Below, one piece after another: positions 1 to 8,303 of a stretch of DNA of 58,091 nucleotides. Origin of the DNA: Planctomycetota bacterium (GTDB taxonomy: Bacteria; Planctomycetota; UBA1135; GCA-002686595); assembly GCA_016795325.1 (NCBI GenBank), contig JAEUHY010000061.1, positions 1 to 58,091 of the forward strand. The letters run 5' to 3'. Each line of letters begins with the position of its first letter. The stretch's first letter is position 1. The notes beneath the pieces are model-generated. The model was not told the DNA's origin. It worked only from the letters and a program-made list of their open reading frames with translations, and searched no databases. Made by a program: the position numbers and the translations under genes.

Positions 1-1
1 G

Positions 2-412
2 CGCTACGTGATCGCGGCGGCGCAGTACACCGCGCCGAACCTCGTGCTGACCGTCGACAGCGACGGCCCGTCGATGCTGACCTTCCCCGGCGGCTTGACC
101 GGCGTCGCGGCGGCGATTCGGCCCACCTTCTTCCGCATCGCCAGCAACGGCACGCTCGACGCGCTGCCCGCTCCGGGCGACGTGCGCATCCGCTTCCAGG
201 CCACGAGCCCTGATCCGCTCACCGGCCTGCCCAACCCGACCGCGGCTACGGCGCTCACCGGCGACATCAACAACTTCAACACCGTGAGCAACGGCAACCT
301 GCGCTTCGTGCGCTTCGAAGTCCTGTTCGACATCGGACCGCTCAGCATCGGCCAGGGCGTCAACCCGATCCCCACGCTGCAGTTCGTCCGCGTGCCGTTC
401 CGCTACCAGTAG
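2..412 (+). CDS. C-terminal part of an unknown protein, cut by the window edge
   Basis: The frame is already open at the first complete codon of the window and runs to a TAG at 410-412, so only about the last 136 residues are seen. The visible part is rich in small, polar and beta-prone residues and has no catalytic motif or membrane segment that I recognise. A GTG at position 8 could act as a start, but the open frame upstream and the lack of a signal peptide make a truncated larger protein more likely. It lacks the Cys-containing C-terminal module of the secreted proteins further along. Function unknown. It converges on argH. Confidence 0.6.
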   Translation, partial: RYVIAAAQYTAPNLVLTVDSDGPSMLTFPGGLTGVAAAIRPTFFRIASNGTLDALPAPGDVRIRFQATSPDPLTGLPNPTAATALTGDINNFNTVSNGNLRFVRFEVLFDIGPLSIGQGVNPIPTLQFVRVPFRYQ

Positions 413-430
413 CGAGAGCGGCCGTGACGC

Positions 431-446
431 GCGCCGCAGACGGCGC
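431..446 (+). terminator. Possible terminator hairpin between convergent genes
   Basis: A 6-bp perfect stem (GCGCCG / CGGCGC) with a 4-nt loop lies 18 bases after the stop of the first gene and before the convergent end of argH. No T-tract follows, so an intrinsic terminator is only a possibility. The remaining bases between 413 and 661 show no gene. Confidence 0.3.
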
Positions 447-661
447 AGCGTCGCAGCTTGACCAGCGCCCGAGCGCTCCGGCGATGCCGGACCTCGGGCG
501 CTGCCATTTCATGGCGGGCGCTGCCGGACCGCGCAGCGCGCATCCCGAAGCTATGCGCGCCTCGCGCGCGAGTGCTCGCACGCGCCCGATCGCTCCGGAC
601 ATCGGCGCGTCCGGTCGCGCCGCTTCGAGCGCGCGACCCAGCGACCCGAGCCTTCGAAGTG

Positions 662-1855
662 TCAGCCGCTGGCCGAGCTCTCTTCGCGGTACGCGTCGCG
701 GAACGGCACGCCCGCGCGCACCTTGTCGAGCGCGCGTTCGGTGGAGCGCAACTTCGGATCGTCGCACGCGGCGCGCAACGCCTCGGCGTCGAACTCGAGC
801 GCGCCGAGCAAGCTCGGCAGCAGCGCCAGCGCGGCCGCGGCGCGGTCGTGCGCGCGCAGCAGCGGCGGCTTGATGAGCTGGAAGTCGCGGTGGTAGCCCG
901 AGGGCAGGCCGCGCAGCACTTCGAGCAGCGCCGCACGGTCGGCGACGAGCTGGCGCGCGTGGGCGCGCAACAACTCGAGCGCATCGGGATTGCGCTTGTG
1001 CGGCATGAGCGACGAGCCCGTGGTGAACGCCACGGGCAACTTCACGAAGCCGAACTCGCCGGCGCTGAACAGCCACAGGTCCGTGGCGAGCTTCTCGAGG
1101 TCGAGCCCGACCTGCTCGAGCGCCGTCAGGTAGGCGAGCTCGGCGCGGCCGCGCGCATGCTGCACGTGCGTCACGGGCGCCGCGGGCCGCGCGAAACCCA
1201 GTTCTCGCGCGACGAACTCGCGTTCGAGCGCGAGCGGCACGCCGTAGCCCGCGCCGCTGCCGAGCGGGCAATCCTGGTTGCGTGCGGCGGCGTGGACCAG
1301 CTCCGACGCATCGAGCTCGAACGCGCGCGCATGCGCCAGCGCCCAGTCGCCCACGCTCGACGGCATCGCGCGGCGCAGGTGCGTGTAGCCAGGCAGCGGC
1401 AGCGCGCCGTGGCGTTCCGCCAGTCCCTCGCACGCCGCTCGCGTCGCATCCACCGCGGCCTTGGACTGCGCCAGCGCGTCGCGCAGCCACAACGCAACGT
1501 CGACCGCGATCTGCTCGTTGCGGCTGCGCGCCGTGTGCAAGCGTTTGCCCGCGTCGCCGATCTTGGCGATCAAGCGCCGCTCGACAGCCGAGTGCACATC
1601 CTCGTCGCCCGCCTCGACGTTCCACTGTCCGCGGCGATGCTCCGCCAGCAACTCGAGCAATCCACGCTCGAGCGCGAGGTGGTCCTCGGACGTCAAGATC
1701 CCGGCGCGGCGCAGCCCTGCGGCGTGCGCGAGCGATCCGCGCAGGTCGTGCTCGACGAAACGCTGGTCCATGCGCCAGTCATCGCCCACGGTGAAGGCGA
1801 GCATCGCCGCGTCGATCGGCTCGCCGCGGTCCCAGATCGGTCGTTCGTGCGTCAT
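662..1855 (-). CDS. argH: Argininosuccinate lyase
   Basis: Cleaves argininosuccinate to arginine and fumarate, the last step of arginine synthesis, in the cytosol. The 397-residue protein has the fumarase/ASL-superfamily landmarks: HTARSRNEQ at about 107-115, GYTHLRRAMP at about 156-165 (usual form GYTHLQRAQP) and the mobile catalytic loop SSLMPHKRNP at about 281-290. It is shorter than the usual ~460 residues, ending soon after the conserved PFRDAY segment, so the C-terminal helical region is reduced. The ATG at 1855 overlaps the TGA of the upstream deacetylase by 4 nt, which fixes the start and implies translational coupling. It is the last gene of the arginine operon. Confidence 0.93.
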   Translation of the reverse strand: MTHERPIWDRGEPIDAAMLAFTVGDDWRMDQRFVEHDLRGSLAHAAGLRRAGILTSEDHLALERGLLELLAEHRRGQWNVEAGDEDVHSAVERRLIAKIGDAGKRLHTARSRNEQIAVDVALWLRDALAQSKAAVDATRAACEGLAERHGALPLPGYTHLRRAMPSSVGDWALAHARAFELDASELVHAAARNQDCPLGSGAGYGVPLALEREFVARELGFARPAAPVTHVQHARGRAELAYLTALEQVGLDLEKLATDLWLFSAGEFGFVKLPVAFTTGSSLMPHKRNPDALELLRAHARQLVADRAALLEVLRGLPSGYHRDFQLIKPPLLRAHDRAAAALALLPSLLGALEFDAEALRAACDDPKLRSTERALDKVRAGVPFRDAYREESSASG

Positions 1856-2937
1856 AGGGAAAGCGCCCGCGGCGCGAAGCGCGTGTAGAAGTCGACGCCG
1901 GCTTCGAGCTCGCCGCGCAGGACGAACTCGTCGGGCGTGTGGGAGCGCGCCGTCTGGCCCGGCCCGCACTTGATCGCCGGCACGCCTTGCAGCAGCGCCA
2001 TGTCGGACAGCGTGGAGGAGCCGAGCGCGTGCTCGCGTCCGGTGAGCTCGAGCGCGGTGCGCACGAGCGGATGGTCGGCCGCCGTTTCGAACGGCCGCAG
2101 GCGCGCGGACTTCACGCTGAGTTCGGCATGCGGCATGCGCCGGCGCAGGAAGGCGCAGGCGTCGTCGCCCGAGTGCAGCGGCGAGAGCCGCGCGTCGAAC
2201 AGCGCCTCGGCGCGGTCGGGCACGACGTTGTGGCGCTCGCCGGACTTGAACACGGTGGTCGCGATCGTGCTCGCGCCGAGCAACGCGTGTTCGCCGGGCA
2301 GCGCGAGCCACGGCGCGGTGTGGCGCAGATCCTCGACGGCGAGCAGCAGCGCGTTCTGGTGCTCGACGCGTGCGACGTGAGCCGCGTGGCACGACTTGCC
2401 GGTCCACAACGCAGTCAGCACCGCAAGCCCCGACTGCGCGCGCACGACCTCGAGCCCAGTCGGCTCGCCGGTGACGGCCGCGTCGGGCAAGCCGAAGGCC
2501 GCGAGCACCTTGGTCATGCCGACGTTGCTCGTCTCCTCGCATTCGGTGAGCGCGAGTTGCAGCACGCCGCGCGCGCCCGCAGCGACGCTGCGGCTTTCGG
2601 CGAGCGTGCGCAACGCCCACAGCATCGCGGCGACGCTCACCTTCGCGTCGTTCGAGCCGCGCCCCCAGAGCACGTCACCGTCCCAGGCGTTCGAGATCGA
2701 CGGCCGCGTCCAGCCGCCGCCGATCGGAACCGTGTCGAGGTGCGAGTTGTAGAGCAGGCGCGGCCCGGCGCCGAAGTGCACGCTCACCACGAGCGTGGCG
2801 CCGAGGCGCTCGCAGTCGAGCTTCCACGCGCCGCACAGCTCCGCCACGAAGTCGCTCAGCGCGTTCTCGTGGCCCGAGGGGCTCTCGATCGCGACCAGCT
2901 GCGCGAGCAGCTGCGCGGGATCGTGCGGCGGCGCCAA
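1852..2937 (-). CDS. argE: M20-family N-acyl-citrulline/ornithine deacylase (ArgE type)
   Basis: A 361-residue zinc-dependent M20 amidohydrolase expected to remove the acyl group from an arginine-pathway intermediate. Metal and catalytic residues are visible: NSHLDTVP (H66, D68), GRGSNDAK (D97), the ECEE catalytic pair (E134/E135), GEPT (E158) and a C-terminal His in the segment TARSHTPDEF. The neighbouring carbamoyltransferase is of the N-acyl-ornithine class. In organisms with that enzyme the deacylase acts on N-acetyl- or N-succinyl-citrulline rather than on acetylornithine, and that is the inferred substrate here. The stop overlaps argH by 4 nt, and only 3 nt separate its start from the end of argB. 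LysK-like deacetylases are close relatives, but context favours arginine. Confidence 0.85.
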   Translation of the reverse strand: MAPPHDPAQLLAQLVAIESPSGHENALSDFVAELCGAWKLDCERLGATLVVSVHFGAGPRLLYNSHLDTVPIGGGWTRPSISNAWDGDVLWGRGSNDAKVSVAAMLWALRTLAESRSVAAGARGVLQLALTECEETSNVGMTKVLAAFGLPDAAVTGEPTGLEVVRAQSGLAVLTALWTGKSCHAAHVARVEHQNALLLAVEDLRHTAPWLALPGEHALLGASTIATTVFKSGERHNVVPDRAEALFDARLSPLHSGDDACAFLRRRMPHAELSVKSARLRPFETAADHPLVRTALELTGREHALGSSTLSDMALLQGVPAIKCGPGQTARSHTPDEFVLRGELEAGVDFYTRFAPRALSL

Positions 2938-2940
2938 GCG

Positions 2941-3879
2941 TCAGCTCACAGCGACGCCCTTGGGCGCCGGTTCGAGAACGACCTGCTCGAGCGCTTCGGC
3001 GGCGCCTTCGGGCGCACGCTCGGGCTCGCGCGTGACCAGCGTTCCGGCGCCCTTGTTGGTGTACAGCTCCTGCAGCAGCGAGTGTTCGTCGCCGCCCGAC
3101 ACGACGTGCACGCGGCCGACGCCGCCGTACAACGCAGCGCGGATCGCCGCCGACTTCACGCGCATGCCGCCCTTGAGCGCGCCGGCTTCCTCGAGCGAGT
3201 CGAGTTCCGCCAGCGACAGCGCGGAGAGCAACGACGCCGGATCGTTCGGGTTGCTGAGGATGCCCGGCGCGCCGGTGAGCATCACGAGCTTCGCCGCGCC
3301 GAGTGCGACGGCGAGCGCGGCGGCGGTGAGGTCCGCGTTGACGTTGAGGAAACCGCCCGCGCCGTCGCCTGCCGGCGGACAGACCACGGGAATTCCACCC
3401 TGATCGATCAAGGCGAGCAGCGGGCGCGGATCGACACTGTGGATGTCCCCCACCTCGCCGAAGTCCACCACGCCTTCGCTGGTGCGCGTCGGAGCGCGGC
3501 GTTTGGCGACGAGCAGGCCCGCGCTCGCGCCGCACACGCCGATGGCGGGTGCGCCCTCGGCGACCAGCGCGGCGACGAGTTCGCCGCTGAGCTCGCCGGC
3601 GGTGGCCATGCGCAGCGCGCGCATCGCCGTCGCCGTTGTGACACGCCGCCCGTCGACCATGCGCGGCTCTTCGCCGAGCAAACGCTGCAGCGCGTCGGTC
3701 TGCGGCCCGCCGCCGTGCACGACGACCACGCGCGCGCCGAGCGCGTGCACGACCGCGACCTGGCGCGCGAACTGGCGCATGCTGGCGGGCTTGGCGATCG
3801 TGCCGCCGCCGGCCTTGAGAACGAAGGTCTTGCCGCGGTGGAGGCGGACGTGGGGCGCAGCGCGGAACAAGTCGGTCAC
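2941..3879 (-). CDS. argB: N-acylglutamate kinase
   Basis: An amino-acid-kinase-family protein of 312 residues that phosphorylates the gamma-carboxylate of N-acetylglutamate (or N-succinylglutamate in the succinyl variant of the pathway). It shows the N-terminal KAGGG glycine loop (about 22-26), HGGGP (about 55-59), the NVNADLTAAALA segment and LTGAPGIL, all typical of ArgB, and ends with the NKGAGTLV motif near residue 285. The start is a GTG at 3879 that overlaps the TGA of the carbamoyltransferase gene as GTGA. It lacks the long N-terminal helix usually linked to strong arginine feedback inhibition, but that is inference from length only. Confidence 0.92.
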   Translation of the reverse strand: MTDLFRAAPHVRLHRGKTFVLKAGGGTIAKPASMRQFARQVAVVHALGARVVVVHGGGPQTDALQRLLGEEPRMVDGRRVTTATAMRALRMATAGELSGELVAALVAEGAPAIGVCGASAGLLVAKRRAPTRTSEGVVDFGEVGDIHSVDPRPLLALIDQGGIPVVCPPAGDGAGGFLNVNADLTAAALAVALGAAKLVMLTGAPGILSNPNDPASLLSALSLAELDSLEEAGALKGGMRVKSAAIRAALYGGVGRVHVVSGGDEHSLLQELYTNKGAGTLVTREPERAPEGAAEALEQVVLEPAPKGVAVS

Positions 3880-4931
3880 GGTTGGATCTCCAGAGAAGGG
3901 CGAGCTTGGGAGCGGACGCGGGGGGTGCGCTCGAGTGCGGTGAAGACCGTCTCGAGCAGCGCCGTTTGAGCGTGCAGACGGTTCTCGGCCTGGTCGACGA
4001 CGACCGACCAGGGACCGTCGAGAACTTCATCGCGCACGACGACGTTGCGCCGCACGGGCAGGCAGTGCAGGAAGCGCGCGTGCGCGGTCTGGCGCATCCA
4101 TTCGGCGCTCACGCACCAATCGCGCAGCGGCGCGCGTTGTCGGCTTTCGGCTTCGAGGTCGCCCCAGGTGTCGAGGCTGGCCCACGACTTGGCGTACACG
4201 GCGCTCGCACCCGCCAACGCGCTCGCGCGATCGTCGGTGATCGTCAGCGAGCCGCCGCTGCGCGCGGCGAGCGAACGCGCGTTCTCGATCACCGTCGGGT
4301 GCAAGTCGTAGCCGCGCGGCCGCAGCAACACGACTTCCATTCCGCGCTGCGCCGCCATGGTCAACGTCGAGTTGGGCACGGCCTGCGGAAGCGGCTTGGG
4401 ATGCCAGGCCCAGGTGAGCACGAACTTGGCGCGCTGCGGGATCTCGTACTGCTCGAGCGTCGTCCAGTCGGCGAGCGCCTGGCAGGGATGCCACAGCGCG
4501 CTCTCCATGTTGACGACGGGCACGCCGGCGAAGCGGCGGAACCCGTTGAGCAGCGGATCACGCAAGTCGCTCTCGAGCGACTTGATGCCGGCGAAGGCGC
4601 GGATGCACAGCACGTCGACGAAACGGCCGAGCACGGGCGCGGCTTCGCGCACGTGTTCAGCGTTGGCGCCGTCCATCACCGCGCCGTCCTCGCACTCGAT
4701 GCCCCACACGCCGCCGGCGCCGCCTTGCAGCTGCACCAGGTCGAGCCCGAGCTTGCCCGCGGCGCGCTGGAACGAGGCCTGCGTGCGCAGGCTCGGGTTG
4801 AAGAACAAGAGACCCAGCGCCTTGCCATCGAAGCGGCGCGGCGCGGCGCCGGAGCGCAACTCGAGCGCGCGCGCGACGAGCGCATCGATCTCGCGGGCGC
4901 TGCGTTCGCCGAGGTGGTACAGGCCGTTCAT
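3876..4931 (-). CDS. argF': N-acyl-L-ornithine carbamoyltransferase (succinyl- or acetylornithine type)
   Basis: A 351-residue carbamoyltransferase that is not a classical ornithine carbamoyltransferase. The carbamoyl-phosphate loop is FFNPSLRT (43-50) in place of STRTR. It also has NMES (E143), HPCQALAD (148-155), LTWAWHPKPLPQAVPNS, YAKSW and HCLPVRRN, which match the acetylornithine/succinylornithine transcarbamylase group of Xanthomonas and Bacteroides. By hand alignment the specificity position (Glu92 in the Xanthomonas acetyl enzyme, Pro90 in the Bacteroides succinyl enzyme) is Ala91 here. Published substitution of Glu92 by Ala made the acetyl enzyme use succinylornithine, so succinylornithine is the likelier substrate. 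The ATG at 4931 overlaps the argD stop by 4 nt. Confidence 0.88.
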   Translation of the reverse strand: MNGLYHLGERSAREIDALVARALELRSGAAPRRFDGKALGLLFFNPSLRTQASFQRAAGKLGLDLVQLQGGAGGVWGIECEDGAVMDGANAEHVREAAPVLGRFVDVLCIRAFAGIKSLESDLRDPLLNGFRRFAGVPVVNMESALWHPCQALADWTTLEQYEIPQRAKFVLTWAWHPKPLPQAVPNSTLTMAAQRGMEVVLLRPRGYDLHPTVIENARSLAARSGGSLTITDDRASALAGASAVYAKSWASLDTWGDLEAESRQRAPLRDWCVSAEWMRQTAHARFLHCLPVRRNVVVRDEVLDGPWSVVVDQAENRLHAQTALLETVFTALERTPRVRSQARPSLEIQP

Positions 4932-6073
4932 GCGCGCACCGTGAGCGCGTCGAGAGCGCGTGCGAGGCGTTCAGCTTCGTGCGGACGGAGCGTGAGCGCC
5001 GGAGACAGGCGCAACACCTTGGGATCGTCGCTCGTGCCGACGAGCACGCCCTGCGCGAGCAGCGCGTCGCGCACGGCCGCGGCGCTCGTGTCGGAGTTCA
5101 CGACCAGGCCCAGCAGCAAGCCCGCGCCGCGCACGCGCACGATCGGCCCGCGCAACGCCGCTTGTTTGAGGGCCGCGCTCGTCGCGCGCACGTTGGCGAG
5201 GAAGCCCGGTTCGGCGATGCGCCGCGCGACTTCCGCCGCAGCGGCAAGCGCGAGCGGACCACCGCCGAAGGTCGAGCCGAACAACTTGCCCGGCACGCCG
5301 GAGGCGAACTTGGTCTGCGCGACCGTGAGGCCGATGGGCAAGCCGCCCGCGGCGCCCTTCGCAGTCGTGAACACGTCGGGGACGACGCCGAAGTGCTGCG
5401 CGGCCCAGAACGAGCCCAGGCGGCCGCTGCCGGTCTGCACTTCGTCGAACACCAGCAACGCGCCCGTCTGGTCGCAGCGCTCGCGCAGTTTCTCGAGGAA
5501 ACCTGGCGCCGGTTCGGTAACCCCGGCCAGCGACTGGTACGGCTCGAGGATCACGGCCGCGACGCTGTCGTCGATCGCCCACTGCGCGACCTCGCTCTGC
5601 GACCACGGGATCTTGAGCGCGTCGAACGGCGCGTTCGGAAAAGCCGGCAGCTTGGTGTCGCTCACCGCCGCAGCGGCCGCGGTGCGTCCGTGGAACGCGC
5701 CCTTGAAGTACACGACCTTGCGCCGCCGCGTGAAGGCCAGCGCGAGCTTGAGCGCGTTCTCGTTCGCTTCGGCGCCGCTGTTGGTGCAGAACACCTGCCA
5801 ACCGCTCGGCGCGAGCGGCAGATTGGGCTCGAACGCGGCGAGGAAATCGCGCCGCGGCGCGTGGTCGAGCAGGTTGGTCGCGAACGAGAGCTCGTGCCAC
5901 TGGCGGCTGAGCACACGCGCGAGTCCCACGTCGCCGGCGCCGAGCGTGTTCACGCAGTGGCCGCCGTACAGGTCCAGCACACGCCGGCCGTCTTCGAGGA
6001 TCAGCTCATTGTCCTGAGCTGCGACCACGGGCAGAGGCAGGCGCGCGTACGCGTCGATTTCACGCAGGCTCAT
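4928..6073 (-). CDS. argD: N-acylornithine aminotransferase, class III PLP enzyme
   Basis: A 381-residue class-III aminotransferase converting N-acylglutamate semialdehyde to N-acylornithine with glutamate as amino donor. Landmarks are CTNSGAEANENALKLA (about 96-111), FHGRT (about 127-131), the PLP-pyridine contact FDEVQTGSGRLG (D210) and the Schiff-base lysine K239 in FTTAKGAAGGLPIG. Start at ATG 6073: its A is shared with the last base of the argC stop (TGATG), which excludes the much longer upstream open frame. The downstream overlap with argF' is ATGA. A role with succinylated intermediates is inferred from the neighbouring carbamoyltransferase. Confidence 0.92.
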   Translation of the reverse strand: MSLREIDAYARLPLPVVAAQDNELILEDGRRVLDLYGGHCVNTLGAGDVGLARVLSRQWHELSFATNLLDHAPRRDFLAAFEPNLPLAPSGWQVFCTNSGAEANENALKLALAFTRRRKVVYFKGAFHGRTAAAAAVSDTKLPAFPNAPFDALKIPWSQSEVAQWAIDDSVAAVILEPYQSLAGVTEPAPGFLEKLRERCDQTGALLVFDEVQTGSGRLGSFWAAQHFGVVPDVFTTAKGAAGGLPIGLTVAQTKFASGVPGKLFGSTFGGGPLALAAAAEVARRIAEPGFLANVRATSAALKQAALRGPIVRVRGAGLLLGLVVNSDTSAAAVRDALLAQGVLVGTSDDPKVLRLSPALTLRPHEAERLARALDALTVRA

Positions 6074-7200
6074 CAGCACACTCCGAGTCCAGCCCGGGGC
6101 AACCCCGCCGTCTCCGGCAGGCCGAGCATGAGGTTGAGGCACTGCAGCGCTTGGCCAGCGCCGCCCTTGACCATGTTGTCCAGCGTCACGAGCACCGTGA
6201 GCACGTCGCCGCGCACGTCGAGGCCGACGAGCGCGCGATTGGAGCCAGCGACCGAGCGCAGATCGGGCGCGCGGCCGAGTTCGAGCACCGACACGAACGG
6301 CGAGCCGTCGAAGGCCGCGACGTAGTGCGAGCGCACCTCTTCGGCCTTGAGCTTGTGCGCCAGCGGCAACGCGCAGGTCAGATGGATGCCGCGCGCGAAC
6401 GGGCCGGAGTGCGCGACGAAGTGCAGCGGCGGCGTGCCGCTGTGCGTCCCGAATGCAGGCTCGAGCGCCTGCTCGAGCTCGGCCTCGTGGCGATGGCCGC
6501 CGAACGAGTAGGCCCACATGTTCCCGTGCCGCCACGGATGGTGCGTGCCGGGCTTGGGCTCGGCGCCGCTGCCGCTCGAGCCCGTGATGCCGTGGAAGAT
6601 CCACGGCCGCGTCGCGTCGAGCAGCTTGCCGCGCGCGGCGGGCACGCTGGCGAGCTGCAGAGCCGTCGCAAAGCAGCCGGGCGCTGCGACGCGGCGCGCA
6701 CTCGCGATCGCCGCGCGGTGGAACTCGACCAGGCCGTACGTGAAGCGCGGCAACTCGTCCGCGTCGGGATGCGCGTGGCCGTACGCACGTCGGTAGCGCG
6801 CGGGGTCGACGAGGCGGTAGTCCGCGGCGAGGTCGACGAGGTACAGCTGCTCGGCGAGCGCGCCGAGTTCGGCGCGCAGCGCGCTCCACGCCGCGCACGA
6901 CTCGCCGTGCGGCAACGCGAGGAACACCGCGGGCCGCTCGCCCGCGCGCAGCGCGGCGCCGATCGCGGCGCGCGCTTCGTCGGCCGAACACGTGCTCGCG
7001 CCGGTCTGCAGGTGCGGATGCGCCGAGTCCACGCTCTGTTCGCTGCGCGACACGGCGCCGCGCAGCTCGAGCGTCGGGTGCAGGTCGAGCAGGCGCAGCA
7101 ATTCGCCGGCGAGCACGCCCTTCGCGCCGAACACCCAGGTCGGCGTCGTCGCACGCAGCGTGCGCGCCGCGCCCTGCTGTTCGAGTTGTTCGCGGCTCAT
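6073..7200 (-). CDS. argC: N-acyl-gamma-glutamyl-phosphate reductase
   Basis: An NADPH-dependent reductase of 375 residues making N-acylglutamate semialdehyde. It has a Rossmann glycine motif (VFGAKGVLAGELL, about 23-35), the catalytic cysteine C176 in VAAPGCFATALQL, and the histidine-containing segment HSGPFARGIH. It belongs to the longer ArgC type. The ATG at 7200 overlaps the stop of the upstream DUF1611-like gene as ATGA. The 1-nt overlap with argD makes it part of the coupled operon. Confidence 0.92.
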   Translation of the reverse strand: MSREQLEQQGAARTLRATTPTWVFGAKGVLAGELLRLLDLHPTLELRGAVSRSEQSVDSAHPHLQTGASTCSADEARAAIGAALRAGERPAVFLALPHGESCAAWSALRAELGALAEQLYLVDLAADYRLVDPARYRRAYGHAHPDADELPRFTYGLVEFHRAAIASARRVAAPGCFATALQLASVPAARGKLLDATRPWIFHGITGSSGSGAEPKPGTHHPWRHGNMWAYSFGGHRHEAELEQALEPAFGTHSGTPPLHFVAHSGPFARGIHLTCALPLAHKLKAEEVRSHYVAAFDGSPFVSVLELGRAPDLRSVAGSNRALVGLDVRGDVLTVLVTLDNMVKGGAGQALQCLNLMLGLPETAGLPRAGLGVC

Positions 7201-8303
7201 GGAACGAGCAGCCCCGCGCCACGCGCCGTGAGCTTGTTGTCGACCAGGCCCTTCTTGGCCAGGGCCTCGAGCACGCAGTTGGCGAACTGCCGGCCCTCGC
7301 GCAGCGCGTTGAACGCGGCGAGGCCGAGCTTCTCGTTGCAGAAACGGCGACCGACCGGCGAGTCCGTGACGCGGCCCGAGACGACGTCGACCTCCAGGCC
7401 GTACTTCTCGCGCAGCAGAGCCTGCGCGCCCCAGGCGCCGACCGGATCCTGCGCGCACAGCACGACGCTCTCGATGCCGCCGCGAATCGCGTCGTCGGCG
7501 AGCAGTCCGTGCACGCCGTACGTGCCGAGCAGGCCGTCGCCCATCTCGAGCACGATCAAGTCGGGCTCGGCCTGCGCTACGTGCGCGATCAAGCTGTGCG
7601 CCGCGGGCGGCGCCGAACGTTCATCGGTCGTGACGACGCCGAAGTCGGTGAAGACCGCGACAGGCTCCGCGCCGCAGTCCTGCATCTGCAGCACGTCGCG
7701 GCGCAGCGAAACGCCCGTCAATTTGCCGGCGGCCACGCGCAGACCCTTGTGCGTGAGCTCGCTGATCAGGATCGAAGCCGCGGTCGTCTTGCCGGCGTCC
7801 ATGCAGGTGCCGACGAGCACGATCATGGGCGGCAAGCCCTCGGCGCGCGTCGGCATCGGCTGCGTGGGCAGCGCGGCGCGCGCGATGTTGGCCGGCACGC
7901 CGACGCGTGTGGCGAGGTACGGGAACTCGAGCACCGCGCCGAGCACTTCGAGCCGGAAGGGCTCGCCGTTCGCGGCCGTCGCCTCGGCGCCTGCGCCGAT
8001 CACGCCGCCCAGGTTGAGCAGCTGGAGCTCGTCGCCGACGGCGACCTTCGTGGGCACGTGCCCCGAGTAGCCGTACAGCGCATCGCGCCGACCGAGCGCG
8101 CCGACGATCACGTCGCCGGGGTGCAGCGCGACCATGCGCCCGTGCACGTCCTCGAGCGTGTTGTAGCTGGTCTTGGCGCTCTTCACGCGCGCCGCGATGA
8201 CCGTGCCCGACTCGGCCGGGATCGTCTCGCCGAGCACGAGGTTGCGGTCGAGCCCCAGGCGCAACGTGACCGACGCGATCTTGTCGACTTGGCAACGCTT
8301 CAC
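7197..8303 (-). CDS. DUF1611-like P-loop protein inside the arginine operon
   Basis: A 368-residue two-domain protein of uncertain function. Residues 1 to about 155 form a beta-rich N-terminal domain. The C-terminal half is a P-loop domain with Walker A GTCMDAGKTT (165-174) and a Walker-B-like DLIVLEMGDGLLG (248-260), resembling the DUF1611 family often misannotated as MobB. A characterised DUF1611 member (DgcN) is a D-glutamate N-acetyltransferase. The gene overlaps argG (GTGA) and argC (ATGA) by 4 nt, so it is expressed with the arginine genes. No GNAT-type ArgA or ArgJ is present in the window. I infer, without proof, that it may supply the N-acylglutamate that ArgB uses. A regulatory or salvage role is possible. 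Start is GTG 8303. Confidence 0.6.
   Translation of the reverse strand: MKRCQVDKIASVTLRLGLDRNLVLGETIPAESGTVIAARVKSAKTSYNTLEDVHGRMVALHPGDVIVGALGRRDALYGYSGHVPTKVAVGDELQLLNLGGVIGAGAEATAANGEPFRLEVLGAVLEFPYLATRVGVPANIARAALPTQPMPTRAEGLPPMIVLVGTCMDAGKTTAASILISELTHKGLRVAAGKLTGVSLRRDVLQMQDCGAEPVAVFTDFGVVTTDERSAPPAAHSLIAHVAQAEPDLIVLEMGDGLLGTYGVHGLLADDAIRGGIESVVLCAQDPVGAWGAQALLREKYGLEVDVVSGRVTDSPVGRRFCNEKLGLAAFNALREGRQFANCVLEALAKKGLVDNKLTARGAGLLVP

Noticed and set aside
4979..6325. Long open frame antisense to argD and argC
   Set aside because: Extreme GC in third positions leaves antisense frames open; the product is Arg/Ala/Val-rich with no motif, whereas the other strand encodes clear enzymes with catalytic residues.
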